A stretch of 14,147 nucleotides of DNA from Baffinella frigidus (GCA_026770585.1 MU646382.1:112444-126590), one strand, 5' to 3'. Positions 1 through 7,829 are shown, counted from the first letter of the stretch. Translations and numbers: made by a program. Notes: generated by a model from the sequence alone, not told the origin.

Positions 1-114
1 AGGGTTTAGGGAGTAGGGTTTAGGGTTTAGGGTTTAGGGAGTAGGGTTTAGGGCGTAGGGAGTAGGGTTTAGGGTTTAGGGAGTAGGGTTTAGGGCGTAG
101 GGTTTAGGGTTTAG
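1..114 (+). repeat. Degenerate telomere-type repeat, G-rich strand (TTTAGGG variants)
   Basis: Heptamers TTTAGGG, AGTAGGG and CGTAGGG are repeated head to tail from the first base of the window to about 114. The canonical unit is the plant/green-algal telomere repeat; the AGT and CGT variants show that this is a degenerate subtelomeric or interstitial tract rather than a freshly made telomere. It reads G-rich from left to right, as at a right-hand chromosome end, yet sequence continues to its right. It starts 4-6 bp beyond the donor site of the last visible exon of the minus-strand gene. The left boundary lies outside the window. Confidence 0.93.
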
Positions 115-119
115 CCAAC

Positions 120-954
120 CTTGCGCTCCAGGTTCCACGCCTCGGGGATCGAGGAGGCGCTCGACACGTCGTCCATGATCATCAGGGACTCGCGGCGCTT
201 GAAGCTCGAGACAACCTGCAGGGCGCATGCCAACACCCGTCACCGCTGGGAATCTGCAGGCACTTCAGCATCATGCAACAAAAATCGATGGGGAGCGGGT
301 GCACTCTAATAGGGTAACGACCTGGAAATGGGGTAGTTAGGCCTACGGCATTGCCTAGGACCTCCTACCGTAGGCCGAGACTTTTTGGTCCTAGGATCCC
401 TCGGCCTACGGTAGGAGGTCCTAGGCAATACCGCATGCCTAACTACCCCATTTTCAGGCCGTTAGCCTATGAACTCAGCGCTCAATAAAAATCGAACGCG
501 TGGTCCACGTCGCCTGAAAGTGCACCGGGGCTGGGCAAAGTGAAGCTGGAATGTGCACGCACCGGGAGCTCGATGATGTTGTAGCCGAAGTACTTGTTCA
601 TGAAGGCGATGGTGTGGCTGCTCAGACAACACTTTCTCAGCACAGCGAAAACTTCCTCAGCGACGTAGTCAAGGAAACGCGTCGCGACTCATCGCCTCCA
701 CTTCCTCAGCGACGCAGTCAAGGAAACGCTTCGCAACTCATCGACGGCACATCCTCCGAGAAGCCTTCACGGAAACGCGTCTCAACTCGAATCCTCCGGG
801 AAGGGAGGCTCACGCCACATGGCTGTCAGACGAGGTGAGGGGAAAGACTCAACTCCTCCGGGCAAAGATGCTTTCGCCACACGTCTGTACGAAGAGGTGA
901 GGGGCAGCTCTAGGCAGGGAGGCTCTCGCTCTCGCTCTCTCTCTTTTTCTCTCT

Positions 955-1026
<72 letters not shown>

Positions 1027-1853
1027 GACATCACACGTCTGCACGACGAGGTTCGGGGCAGGACCTGTCAGCGCCGTTAAAGGTGAAGGTGTTGCGGCCG
1101 CCGACGAAGTTGCGGAGGCGGAGCACGTAGGGCCCATCGAGCTCCAGGTCCATCGGGAGGCGCTTGCCGTGCCCGGGCGGGAAGAAGATCGTCTTGCAGC
1201 ACCTGCCGTGCCGCCACCTGAGAGTCAACTGCGAGACCAGGACCGAGGCCAGGCCCAACCCCTCCAACATAACCCACACTTCGCGTCAACTCCGAGACCA
1301 CGCCCCACCCACACGCACCCACACTTCGCGGCAACACCTCTCTACCAGGACCTCGACCAGGCCCAACACCTCTGCCAGCGCCTCGACAACTCTACCAGAC
1401 CCTGCCTCTCACCCCTGAGCTCTTTTCGCGCCCCGTCTCTGCGTCGCATGGGGCAACCACGGGAGTGCCGGGAGGTGGCAGTTCCCGGAGGCGGGGGCTC
1501 ACGTGTTGGACATGTCCTCGAAGATGTCCGAGGTGAAGAAGGCGAGGTAGTCAATCGGGAGCGCGCGGGCGGGCGGCGAGGGCGGGGTGGTCGCGCCCTG
1601 CGCGTGCCACACGGGAGGCGGCGCCTGCCCCTCCAGAGTCGACTTCGAGATCCCTGCCAACCAGGTCAACACCTCGTCAAACGTCTGATAACAGCAAGGC
1701 GATCGAAACGTGCGTCTGACAGAGTTTGTTGGTCGCGTTCCTCAACTGATCTAGATTGTCAAAATTTTCTTGTTAACATCTTCCTCGGGGCCGCCAGCTT
1801 ACCGTCGGTGTTCTTGCCGAGGCTGGAATCCAACCCGCTGCCGCCGCCGCCAT
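120..1853 (-). CDS. Multi-exon protein-coding gene, 3' part missing, function not recognised
   Basis: I assembled this model by eye from splice signals and phase. The exons, in transcript order, are 1853-1803, 1624-1503 (or 1597-1503), 1202-1065, 617-563 and 215-120, which gives 462 nt or 154 codons with no stop. The ATG at 1853-1851 has a purine at -3 and G at +4 and opens MAAAAAGW. Donors are GTAAGC, GTGAGC, GTCCTG, GTGCGT and GTTGGC; all acceptors are CAG. Junction phases are 0, 2, 2 and 0 and agree at each junction, and third codon positions are strongly G/C, as in real exons. Recognisable stretches are PIDYLAFFTSDIFEDMSN, PMDLELDGPYVLRLRNFVGG, HTIAFMNKYFGYNIIELP and SLMIMDDVSS. I do not recognise the family and see no membrane segment. 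The last donor (119-118) lies directly against the telomere-like repeats, so the downstream exons are either lost or beyond that tract. The introns carry a MITE, a TC microsatellite and minisatellites. I am sure it is coding, less sure of exact exon ends, and cannot give a function. Confidence 0.72.
310..469 (+). mobile_element. MITE family A, copy 1 (TA-flanked foldback, 160 bp)
   Basis: Two arms of about 65 bp are near-perfect inverted repeats. The left end reads GGGTAACGACCTGGAAATGG and the right end is the complement of GGCTAACGGCCTGAAAATGG. They surround a short asymmetric loop containing ACTTTTTGGTCC. Each end abuts a TA (310-311 and 468-469), consistent with TA target duplication as in Tc1/mariner-type elements. 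There is no coding capacity, so it is non-autonomous. It lies in the last visible intron of the minus-strand gene. A second copy in reverse orientation is at 9984-10143. The arms contain the CTACCGTAG/CTACGGTAG core shared with other elements in the window. Confidence 0.9.
651..800. repeat. 49-bp minisatellite in an intron
   Basis: Two close copies of a unit beginning ACTTCCTCAGCGACG start at 651 and 700, 49 bp apart. A third, more diverged unit runs from about 750 to 797 and shares the GGAAACGCGTC and CAACTCG words. The repeat lies in the third intron of the minus-strand gene. Further downstream the same intron carries looser repeats of a CACACGTCTGYACGA-type word near 814, 868 and 1030. Confidence 0.7.
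923..1026. repeat. TC/GA microsatellite
   Basis: About 100 bp of CT dinucleotides with a few interruptions (CG, TTTT, AT). It lies in the third intron of the minus-strand gene, where the transcript would read GA-rich. The long open frames crossing it (Ser-Leu or Arg-Glu runs) are by-products of the repeat and not genes. Confidence 0.95.
1226..1405. repeat. Imperfect tandem repeats in an intron
   Basis: Repeated words GTCAACTSCGAGACCA, CAGGCCCAAC and ACCCACACTTCGCG recur two or three times with irregular spacing, suggesting degenerate minisatellite units of about 60-100 bp. They fall in the second intron (1502-1203) of the minus-strand gene. An open plus-strand frame covers the region but has repeat-like composition. 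Confidence 0.55.
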
Positions 1854-2550
1854 TGCCGTCCTTCTGTTGATGGGACAGTCCGTCAGCGGATGATGAGGCT
1901 TCGAGTGCAAAAAAAATCGCCTTCCATCAACCGCCGGGAGAGAAGCAACCAAAACATTATGTCTTCATTGAGGGGGGGGGGGGTCGAGGGGCAATCAAAG
2001 CATTCTGGCTTCATTGAGGGGGGGGTCGAGGGGCAACACCAGAACGGTACGGTGGCTGGTGTAAGTGAGCGCGACAACCGCAACGAGCGCAAGGCCCGCC
2101 ACAGCGGCGATCGCAGAGGCATTCCGCCTGCGGCAGCGAGGCACCAGGTCAGCCGCAGGGCAGCCGCTGAGGTTTGTGGCACCAGCCGTGGCGGCGCACA
2201 CAAGGTCAGCCGCCCTCCCCCCCGTGCCCTGCCGGAACCTTCAGAGCCAGAGGGGAACTCGGACAAGCCTTAACCGACTTACGCGCCCACCCCTGGGCAA
2301 CTGCTCCCGCCCACTGGTCCTTCACAGCGACTGGCATCCAACGCGCGACGACCGCAGACTCCCACTCCGGCGGCTCCAAGTGCATGTCTGCTCGCCACCT
2401 ATGTGCCGCAGAACGACACGCCTGGAGCTCCACAACAGCCAGCTTGCCCCGGAGATATCCCAGGCCCGAAACACACGTGTCCTCGCCCCCTGATCCGTGC
2501 ATGGCCAGCCCTCCCTGCTCGGCACTTCCCACTCCTCGACGCCAGAAAAT
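1854..2550. other. Divergent intergenic region, no confident gene
   Basis: This stretch separates the start of the minus-strand gene (1853) from the duplicated block of the plus-strand gene. Several overlapping long frames exist on both strands, which GC-rich DNA produces by chance. One minus-strand frame (about 2240-1995) encodes a basic stretch followed by a hydrophobic run, AIAAVAGLALVAVVALTY, like a membrane anchor, but it has no ATG in frame. Another minus-strand frame (about 2520-2206) has mixed, protein-like composition, also without a supported start or splice structure. Either could be an exon fragment; neither is annotated as a gene. Confidence 0.5.
1963..2036. repeat. 46-bp direct repeat with poly-G tracts
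   Basis: The unit CTTCATTGAG followed by a run of G, then TCGAGGGGCAA, occurs at about 1963 and again at about 2009. The G-runs differ in length (about 13 and 9). It lies upstream of the minus-strand gene start. The G-runs could form quadruplex structures, but this is inference only. Confidence 0.8.
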
Positions 2551-2694
2551 GGTCCTGGCGCTCCGACGCAGCCAGCAGATTCTCCACCTCCAGCAACGGG
2601 TGTGTGAACGAGAACACGGGGGGGCGTTCGTCACCTGGAGCGCACGGCCCTGGTGGGGGCCTCCCCCTCGGGAGCGGTCCCGTACGTCGCCACC

Positions 2695-2736
2695 ATGAAC
2701 CTTTTTCGAGGAGATCGAAGAGCCAGGTCGAGTTGA
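2695..2736 (+). CDS. Short upstream ORF with an ideal start context
   Basis: An ATG in the context GCCACCATGA, which matches the animal/plant consensus for strong initiation, opens a 13-codon frame (MNLFRGDRRARSS) that stops at 2736. It lies 124 nt ahead of the likely main start at 2860, and a strong hairpin follows it. If it is in the transcript leader it would be expected to reduce translation of the main frame. The same uORF is present at 7770-7811. Because the copies are nearly identical, this repetition is not independent evidence of selection. It could also be a chance match. Confidence 0.3.
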   Translation: MNLFRGDRRARSS

Positions 2737-2754
2737 CTGATTAATGCTCCCGTG

Positions 2755-2787
2755 TGGCAAAAGTGAACAAAATGTTCACTTTTGCCA
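2755..2787. repeat. Perfect 15-bp hairpin in the presumed 5' leader
   Basis: TGGCAAAAGTGAACA is followed by an AAA loop and its exact reverse complement. It lies between the short upstream ORF and the main ATG at 2860. As RNA it would be a stable stem able to impede scanning; as DNA it could be a tiny foldback remnant. The identical structure is at 7830-7862. Confidence 0.85.
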
Positions 2788-2859
2788 ACAAAATAACCTG
2801 TTTCACAAAGCTATTTTCAGAGGGCGCAGAAAGTGGAAGAGAGGGGTCGGGGGCGGGTG

Positions 2860-4335
2860 ATGGCTGGACTGAGGCTCGTGGCGCCACCTGGCACGGGCAG
2901 TGCAGGGCGGATGCAGCGGCTGAGGCGGGTGGCTGGCGGTCTGGCCGCGGCGATGTGCGGGGTGGTCGTGGTCGCGGCCGTGGTGGGCTTCGGGCGCCCT
3001 GGGGGGCAGCCCCGCGGTCTCAGCCTGCTCCAGGAGATCCTCTGCTGCGAGGGCTGCTGCATTGCTCCCCCGGCGTCTGTCTCGTCGCAGCTGACAGGCC
3101 GGGATGGGGGGGCGGGGGGCGCACGCTCCACGGTGCTGCACATGGGCACGACTTCGGAGGTGGACTACACGGCAAACGGCGAGCGGGTTTCGCAGCACAT
3201 GGAGACAGCACTTAACGAGCTGAACGCGCTGGAGAACCACGTTCAGAACGGAATGCCCAAGTTTCTCAAGGAGACTGCGGCGCAGCGCGAAGCGGACCTG
3301 ATGAAGAACAAGTTCGCCTCGCAGGACCTGGGGGGCTCGACGGAACCAGCGACAAGATCACACTCTCCACGCGAGGACGCGGCTGTGCGTGTGCACGCAG
3401 CGCCGGTGGAGATGGCCAAGCTGGCCCTCCCGACGGTTGCTAGCAGCGTGGCTGGCGCCATGGCTCGCCTGCAGCACAAGGCCGCTGGAGTGGCGGCCAA
3501 TGCTCCCACAGGCGTGAGTGGTCGAGGCTCGCAGGAGGAGCCGGTTTCCGCCAAAGCCGGTGGTGAGCAATCACTCGTGGCTGGCAAGTCGGGTGTGGCG
3601 GTCGGGGACGATGCGGCGAGCGCGACCGTGGGGCTGGCAGACCGCACGGAGCGGCGGCGGGGTGTTGAGGACGCTCGGCGCAAGGGGGTGGCAGAGGCCA
3701 GGGCTGCCGCGCAGGGCGCGTACGAGGCTGAGCGGCGGGCGCAGGGTGCGGTTGGCGCGGCTGCCGCGGGCGGGAAGCATGACGGTGTCGAGGGTGCCTT
3801 CCGCTTCGTACCCATTTCCGACGCCACTCTCACAGGGGATCTCTCGAGCACCGGATATGAGCCCGTTTCCAAGGCGGGCAAGCATGGGGCGGGGAAGGTG
3901 GGCACAGTCTGGAAGTCGGGGGGTGCAGAGGGTGCTGCCAAGCTTGCGCCAGTGACGGCCGTCAAAGGTCCCACCGCGGGGGCAGACGAGCAGGCGGCAT
4001 CCCCACGGCGGGAGCACTCTGCGGGTGCCAGTCCTTCTGGAGCGCGCGTCGCAGGCAGTGGGGAGCAGGAAGCAGTGGCGAGCACGGGGTCGCAGGTGCA
4101 GAGGGCTGCAGGGTCACCACCAGCGCAGGAGCTGCCGCCGAAAACCGTCGCGGCAGCCACGCCCGTTGCTGCGGCGGCGATGCCGGCGGGGGCGGCTAGC
4201 GGCGCGGGCGCGAGGATGGATGGGGTGCTGCATAGAATCGGTGCCTCCTCCGACCAGAACCCTCACCGTACCACACGTTGGGTGATGCGGCACTGTGGCA
4301 ACCCTAAACCCGAAACCCGTAACCCTGATCACTAA
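2860..4335 (+). CDS. Predicted type II single-pass membrane protein with Ala/Gly-rich region (truncated at telomere-like repeats)
   Basis: This is a 491-residue frame from the first ATG (GGGTGATGG). The frame opens slightly upstream, but only with GTG. Residues about 1-23 are short and basic (RMQRLRR) and are followed by a hydrophobic segment at about 24-44 (LAAAMCGVVVVAAVVGF). That order suggests a type II signal anchor with the C-terminus in the lumen or outside. Next come a cysteine cluster (EILCCEGCC), a helix-like stretch (METALNELNALENHVQ), and some 330 residues rich in Ala, Gly, Ser and charged residues. No catalytic motif is visible. The layout resembles the tail-anchor-stem of a Golgi enzyme, but that is a guess. 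The last dozen residues are encoded by CCCTAAA-type repeat, so the natural C-terminus is missing or lies beyond an intron; a possible donor GTGATG is at about 4282. The first about 110 residues are duplicated at 7935-8507. Confidence 0.6.
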   Translation: MAGLRLVAPPGTGSAGRMQRLRRVAGGLAAAMCGVVVVAAVVGFGRPGGQPRGLSLLQEILCCEGCCIAPPASVSSQLTGRDGGAGGARSTVLHMGTTSEVDYTANGERVSQHMETALNELNALENHVQNGMPKFLKETAAQREADLMKNKFASQDLGGSTEPATRSHSPREDAAVRVHAAPVEMAKLALPTVASSVAGAMARLQHKAAGVAANAPTGVSGRGSQEEPVSAKAGGEQSLVAGKSGVAVGDDAASATVGLADRTERRRGVEDARRKGVAEARAAAQGAYEAERRAQGAVGAAAAGGKHDGVEGAFRFVPISDATLTGDLSSTGYEPVSKAGKHGAGKVGTVWKSGGAEGAAKLAPVTAVKGPTAGADEQAASPRREHSAGASPSGARVAGSGEQEAVASTGSQVQRAAGSPPAQELPPKTVAAATPVAAAAMPAGAASGAGARMDGVLHRIGASSDQNPHRTTRWVMRHCGNPKPETRNPDH

Positions 4336-5378
4336 ACCCGAAACCTGAAACCCTGATCACTAAACCCTCAACCCTAAACCCTGAACCCTGAGCCCTGAAC
4401 CCCAACCCTAAACCATAAAACCTCAAACCTAAACCATAAACACCAAACTCAAAAAAACTAAACACACACACACTTAACCCTAAACCCCAAACCGAAAACA
4501 CCACCCCCCAAACCCCAAACCCTAAACCCTAAACCCTAAACCCTAAACCCTGAAGCAAACTCTTAACTCTAAACCCCAAACCCAAAAAAAATAAAAAAAA
4601 TAAAAAACCTAAACCCTGAACCCTAAACCCTAGACCCTGGACCCTAGACCCTAGACCCTAGACCCTAGACCCTAGACCCTGGACCCTGAACCCTGAACCC
4701 TGAACCCTGAACCCCAAACCCCAAACCCCAAACCCCAAACCCCAAACCCTGAAACCTAAACCTTGTTCCCTAAACCCTAAATCAACCTCTTAACTCTAAA
4801 CCTGAAATCTTAAACCCCAAAGCTTAAACCCCAAACTCAAACGCCAAACCCTCAAACCCAAAGTTCCAAAATCCTAACCCTGAACCCTAAACCCTAAACC
4901 CTTCACCCTAAAACCTAAACCCTAAACCATAAACCCTATACCGCCTGAAGCAAACCCTAAACACTAAACATTAAAACTGAACCCCTAATCCATAAACCCT
5001 AAACCCTGAAACCTGAAACCTGAACCCTGAACCCTGAACCCTGAGCCCTGAATCCTGAACCCTAAACCCTAAACCCTGAACCCTAAACCCCAAACCCCAA
5101 ACCCCATATCCCAAACCCCAAACCCCAAATCCCAAATCCCAAACCCCAAACCCTCAAGCAAACTCTCAACTCTCAACCCTAAACCCTACACCCTAAACAC
5201 TAATCCCTAAACCCTAAAACCTAAACACTGAACCCTAAACACTAAACCCTAAACCCTAAACACTAAACCCTAAACAGTAACCCAAACCCCAAAACTCAAA
5301 ACCCCAAACCCAAAACCCAAAACCCAAACCCTAAACCCTGAATCCTAAACCCTAAACCCTAAAGCAAACCCTTCACCT

Positions 5379-5415
<37 letters not shown>

Positions 5416-5482
5416 GGCCCTCAACCCTCAACCCTCAGCCCTCAACCCCCAACCCCCAACCCTCAACCCTCAACCCTTAACC

Positions 5483-5514
<32 letters not shown>

Positions 5515-5920
5515 ACCCAACACCCTAACCCCTAACCCCTAACCCCTCAACCCTCAACCCTAAACTCCAAAACCCAAACCCTAAATCCTGTACCCTCAAC
5601 CCTAAAGCAAACTCTTGACCTTAAACCCAAAACCCCAAAGCCCGAACCCCAAACCCCCATAGCCCTAAACCCCAAACCCCAACCCCACACACTCCACACA
5701 CTCCACACATCCCACCCCAAACCCCCAACCCTGAACCCTAAACCCTAAACCCTAAAGCAAACCGTTAATCCTACACCCTACACCCTAAACCCTAAACCCC
5801 GTACCCTATACCCTAAACCCTAAACCCTAAACCCTGAACCATAAACCCTAAACCCTAAACCCTAAACCCAATTCCTAGACCCTAGACCCTAGACCCTAAA
5901 CTCTAAACCCTAAACCCTAT
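4300..5920 (-). repeat. Degenerate telomere-like block, C-rich strand (CCCTAAA variants), about 1.6 kb
   Basis: CCCTAAA heptamers and single-base variants fill this region without a gene. Variants occur in local blocks: CCCTAGA at about 4628-4680, CCCTGAA at about 4681-4710 and around 5020-5050, CCCCAAA at about 4711-4745 and 5085-5150, and CCCTCAA at about 5376-5515. A second motif, AGCAAACYCTTAACTCT-like, interrupts the array at about 4554, 4782, 4949, 5157, 5363, 5606 and 5756. The orientation is opposite to the tract at 1-114. The block begins inside the reading frame of the membrane-protein gene. Such variant-rich arrays are typical of subtelomeric or interstitial telomere sequence. Confidence 0.95.
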
Positions 5921-6180
5921 ACGACTAGAACAGTACTCCCAACCAGCGCCCGATAGCACGGCTGAGTCACCAGGACTGACCACTCTCCCCGCGGGCAGAT
6001 GCGCTGATCGGGAGAGAGACGCACGGCGCGAACCATTCGCCCTCGTTCCTCCGCCACTTCCAGGCAGAAAGCGCGGCCCACCAAGCCCAGAGACAGGTCC
6101 TTGCCTCTCGACCCCTGCCCCTGCACACCCTTCCGCCCCCCGCGTGCTGCCCCTTGCTCTCCGGCACCGAGTGTGCGCCT
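5921..6180. other. No recognisable feature
   Basis: This is unique-looking, GC-rich sequence directly right of the telomere-like block. Minus-strand frames across it lack ATG starts with support, and I see no splice-framed exon. Nothing else is recognisable. Confidence 0.5.
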
Positions 6181-6303
6181 CCTAGCTCTGCCTGGGTTTT
6201 ATTCTGGCTCGTCCTGAAGGCTTTCTATTCGCCCTTGTGTACTGGATTTCTGCGCTTACATACTTTTAAGCACGAGCCAGGATAAAACTGAGACAGAGCT
6301 AGG
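6181..6303. mobile_element. Inverted-repeat element, 123 bp with 32-bp ends
   Basis: The left arm at 6181-6212 begins CCTAGCTCTGCCTGGG and the right arm at 6272-6303 is its reverse complement with a few mismatches (CCTAGCTCTGTCTCAG). The two arms enclose about 59 bp of unrelated sequence. CCT is present on both flanks, a possible short target duplication. There is no coding capacity. The minus-strand frame of 87 residues (6488-6225) overlaps the right part of this element and is therefore doubtful as a gene. Confidence 0.8.
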
Positions 6304-6492
6304 CCTCGCCTCGTCTGACAAACTCGCAGGAGCCCTCGGCTCTGTCTCGACCAGTCCTCCTTGCTCTCAGCACCACGAATACAGTCGATGTAGAGGACCC
6401 AGTCCAGGACGAGCCCGCCTCGGGCCGTCAGATCGACCAGGTCCTCCCACGTGCTTCGGGGAGCTTCATGTGATCCGCAAGGAAGCATGGCG

Positions 6493-6551
6493 TTTCTGCA
6501 TAACCAGTTCCAGTGTCCGCCTTTGTTGGGAGCCCAAAGAACCTAAAGGAC
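6493..6551 (-). repeat. Dispersed repeat R, copy 1
   Basis: Read on the minus strand it runs GTCCTTTAGGTTCTTTGG, then CTCCCAACAAAGGCGGACAC, then TGGAACTGG to TGCAGAAA. A clear relative is at 13395-13456, and a shorter, more diverged one is inside the insertion at 8076-8153. It ends at MITE B1, which is inserted at or beside its boundary. No coding function is apparent. Confidence 0.75.
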
Positions 6552-6552
6552 T

Positions 6553-6673
6553 TACAGGGGCACCTCGCTCATAAGAAACCGCCTCCCCCTAGGACCCTAC
6601 AGTAGGCCCATGCCTAGGGCCCTACGGTGGTCCTAAGGGGGGGGCGGTTTCTTATGAGCGAGGTACCCCTGTA
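6553..6673 (+). mobile_element. MITE family B, copy 1
   Basis: The ends CAGGGGCACCTCGCTCATAA and the complement of CAGGGGTACCTCGCTCATAA are flanked by TA on both sides. The arms continue into AAGAAACCGCC, and the core contains ACCCTACAGTAGG and CCCTACGGTGG. At about 120 bp with no coding capacity it is a typical non-autonomous TA-target element. Other copies are at 8700-8821, 9508-9628 and 9638-9759, with a truncated one at 9250-9276. Confidence 0.93.
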
Positions 6674-6764
6674 AACGGCGGTGTTGGACGCCGCACGCCA
6701 GTACCGGGCTTAGGGTGTGGGGTGCAGGGTGCAGGGAACCTACAGGGGACCTAACAGGGCCGGC

Positions 6765-7100
6765 ATGTTGCTCACGGATGGCCGCCTCCCGCTCCAGGTG
6801 CTGGACCAGCTTCACCCCAGAAATGCTGTCCTCGCGGGCAAGCTTGTGCCTGTCGCCAAGCCCGCCGCGCAGAGCCCCGCGGCCGTGGTGCGGGCCAAGG
6901 GTGGGGGCGGGGGCGGCGGGGGCGGCGGGGGCGGCGGGGGTGGGGATGCAGGGAACGTGCGGGATATTGTGCGGCGGCGGTCAAAGGAAAATCTAGCAAG
7001 AGAGGGAGGGTACATGGTAGCGGCGCTGACGCGGCATCGGTCGCAGCTCTCGAGCGAAGAGGCTAGCCAAGTACTGGACGTCCAGATTGGCGATGCCTGA
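6765..7100 (+). CDS. Predicted 111-residue protein or terminal exon with a poly-glycine tract
   Basis: An ATG in the context GCCGGCATGT opens a frame ending in TGA at 7100. It begins MLLTDGRLPLQVLDQLHPRN, has about 15 consecutive glycines at residues about 46-60 (encoded by GGGGGC/GGC repeats at about 6899-6944), and continues with a mixed basic and acidic stretch (DIVRRRSKENLA, then SQLSSEEASQVLDVQIGDA). Composition and codon use outside the glycine run look protein-like. An acceptor-like CTAACAG just upstream (about 6750-6757) means it could be a last exon instead of a complete gene. I do not recognise a family. The glycine run is a G-rich, quadruplex-prone microsatellite and may be what holds the frame open. 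No neighbour suggests a role. Confidence 0.4.
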   Translation: MLLTDGRLPLQVLDQLHPRNAVLAGKLVPVAKPAAQSPAAVVRAKGGGGGGGGGGGGGGGDAGNVRDIVRRRSKENLAREGGYMVAALTRHRSQLSSEEASQVLDVQIGDA

Positions 7101-7362
7101 GGTGTCAGAGTAGAATAGTGTAGCGATGACGCCGGTGTGTTGCGGCGAGTGTGAAGTACATGCATGTGCATCTGCAGTGGCGCTCGTGGTGCAGGGATGC
7201 CTTGCGTACAAGAACCCGTAACTTACAAATACGGAACGGATTCGACCCCTGCGTGTCCATTAGTACCAGAGGGTTGACTACATGTAATCTCTCATTTTTG
7301 GGGAACCGCTAGTACTAATTCAAGAACACGACGACCGACCGACCCTGGAGCAAGGGTGTTCT
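7101..7362. other. No recognisable feature
   Basis: This is ordinary intergenic sequence between the poly-glycine frame and MITE C. A GGATTCGACCCC stretch near 7237 resembles a tRNA T-loop, but no cloverleaf can be drawn around it. Confidence 0.5.
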
Positions 7363-7466
7363 TATCCCTTTAGTGGCGAATGGGCGCATACGCCCTACAG
7401 TAGGGCCCTAGGACCTACCTAGGGCGAGTTAGAGCGAATGTCCGCCCGTCCGCCACCTAAGGGATA
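7363..7466. mobile_element. MITE family C (104 bp, TA-flanked)
   Basis: TA precedes TCCCTTTAGTGGCG on the left, and the complement of TCCCTTAGGTGGCG precedes TA on the right. The arms are imperfect inverted repeats over about 45 bp. The centre carries CGCCCTACAGTAGGGC and CCTACCTAGGGCG, again the CCTACNGTAGG-type core. There is no coding capacity. Confidence 0.8.
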
Positions 7467-7589
7467 GGCGAGGCATACCTGTACGTTGCCCTGCCCTGTC
7501 CTTGAGAGAGCCCTTGGGAGAGAGGTTGGTGCCGTCGGGAACTTGTCACTCCTGGAGGCCACTAGAGCGGGTCCTGGCGCTCCAGGGAG

Positions 7590-7610
7590 CGAGAGGGAGA
7601 GGGAGAGAGA

Positions 7611-7641
<31 letters not shown>

Positions 7642-7642
7642 C
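7590..7642. repeat. GA microsatellite
   Basis: GAGAGGGA and GA dinucleotide repeats of about 50 bp lie in copy 2 of the segmental duplication, at a point where copy 1 has only eight bases. It is therefore a repeat gained since the two copies separated, or one lost from copy 1. Confidence 0.93.
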
Positions 7643-7769
7643 CACAGCCTGCAGATCCTCCACCTGCAGCAAGGAGGTGCGAACGAGAACACGGGGGGGC
7701 GTTCGTCACCTGGAGCGCACGGCCCTGGTGGGGGCCTCCCCCTCGGGAGCGGTCCCGTACGTCGCCACC

Positions 7770-7811
7770 ATGAACCTTTTTCGAGGAGATCGAAGAGCCA
7801 GGTCGAGTTGA
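7770..7811 (+). CDS. Short upstream ORF, duplicate of that at 2695
   Basis: It has the same GCCACCATGA context and the same 13 codons as the copy at 2695-2736, again ahead of a hairpin and the main ATG at 7935. Identity reflects the recent duplication, so it does not show that the peptide matters. Confidence 0.28.
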   Translation: MNLFRGDRRARSS

Positions 7812-7829
7812 CTGATTAATGCTCCCGTG

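Larger units (their letters stand above)
2550..3195 (+). repeat. Segmental duplication, copy 1
   Basis: This block is repeated at about 7567-8440. From about 2609 to 2999 I find no difference between the copies. Substitutions then appear, about two over the next 110 bp, and become denser until homology ends near 3195. At the left edge both copies share TCCTGGCGCTCC; copy 2 then has a GA microsatellite in place of GACGCAGC. Copy 1 lacks the 78-bp and 105-bp insertions of copy 2, so it serves as the empty-site reference. The identical core and diverged flanks suggest a recent duplication or local gene conversion. Confidence 0.93.

Noticed and set aside
819-1137. Long open frames encoding Ser-Leu or Arg-Glu runs
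   Set aside because: They are translations of the TC microsatellite and extend only because the dinucleotide repeat has no stops.
3243-4160. 305-residue minus-strand frame opposite the membrane-protein gene
   Set aside because: It is the shadow of a GC-rich plus-strand frame; composition is Ala/Pro/Ser/Arg with no start context, and the duplicated anchor domain favours the plus strand.
4304-4504. Minus-strand open frame within the telomere-like block
   Set aside because: The peptide (repeated GLGF/GFRV) is the translation of degenerate heptamers.
6225-6488. 87-residue minus-strand frame as a gene
   Set aside because: Its 3' part lies within an inverted-repeat element and its 5' side adjoins dispersed repeat R; no family is recognised.
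7228-7260. tRNA-like GGATTCGACCCC stretch
   Set aside because: No acceptor stem, D-arm or anticodon arm can be drawn around it.
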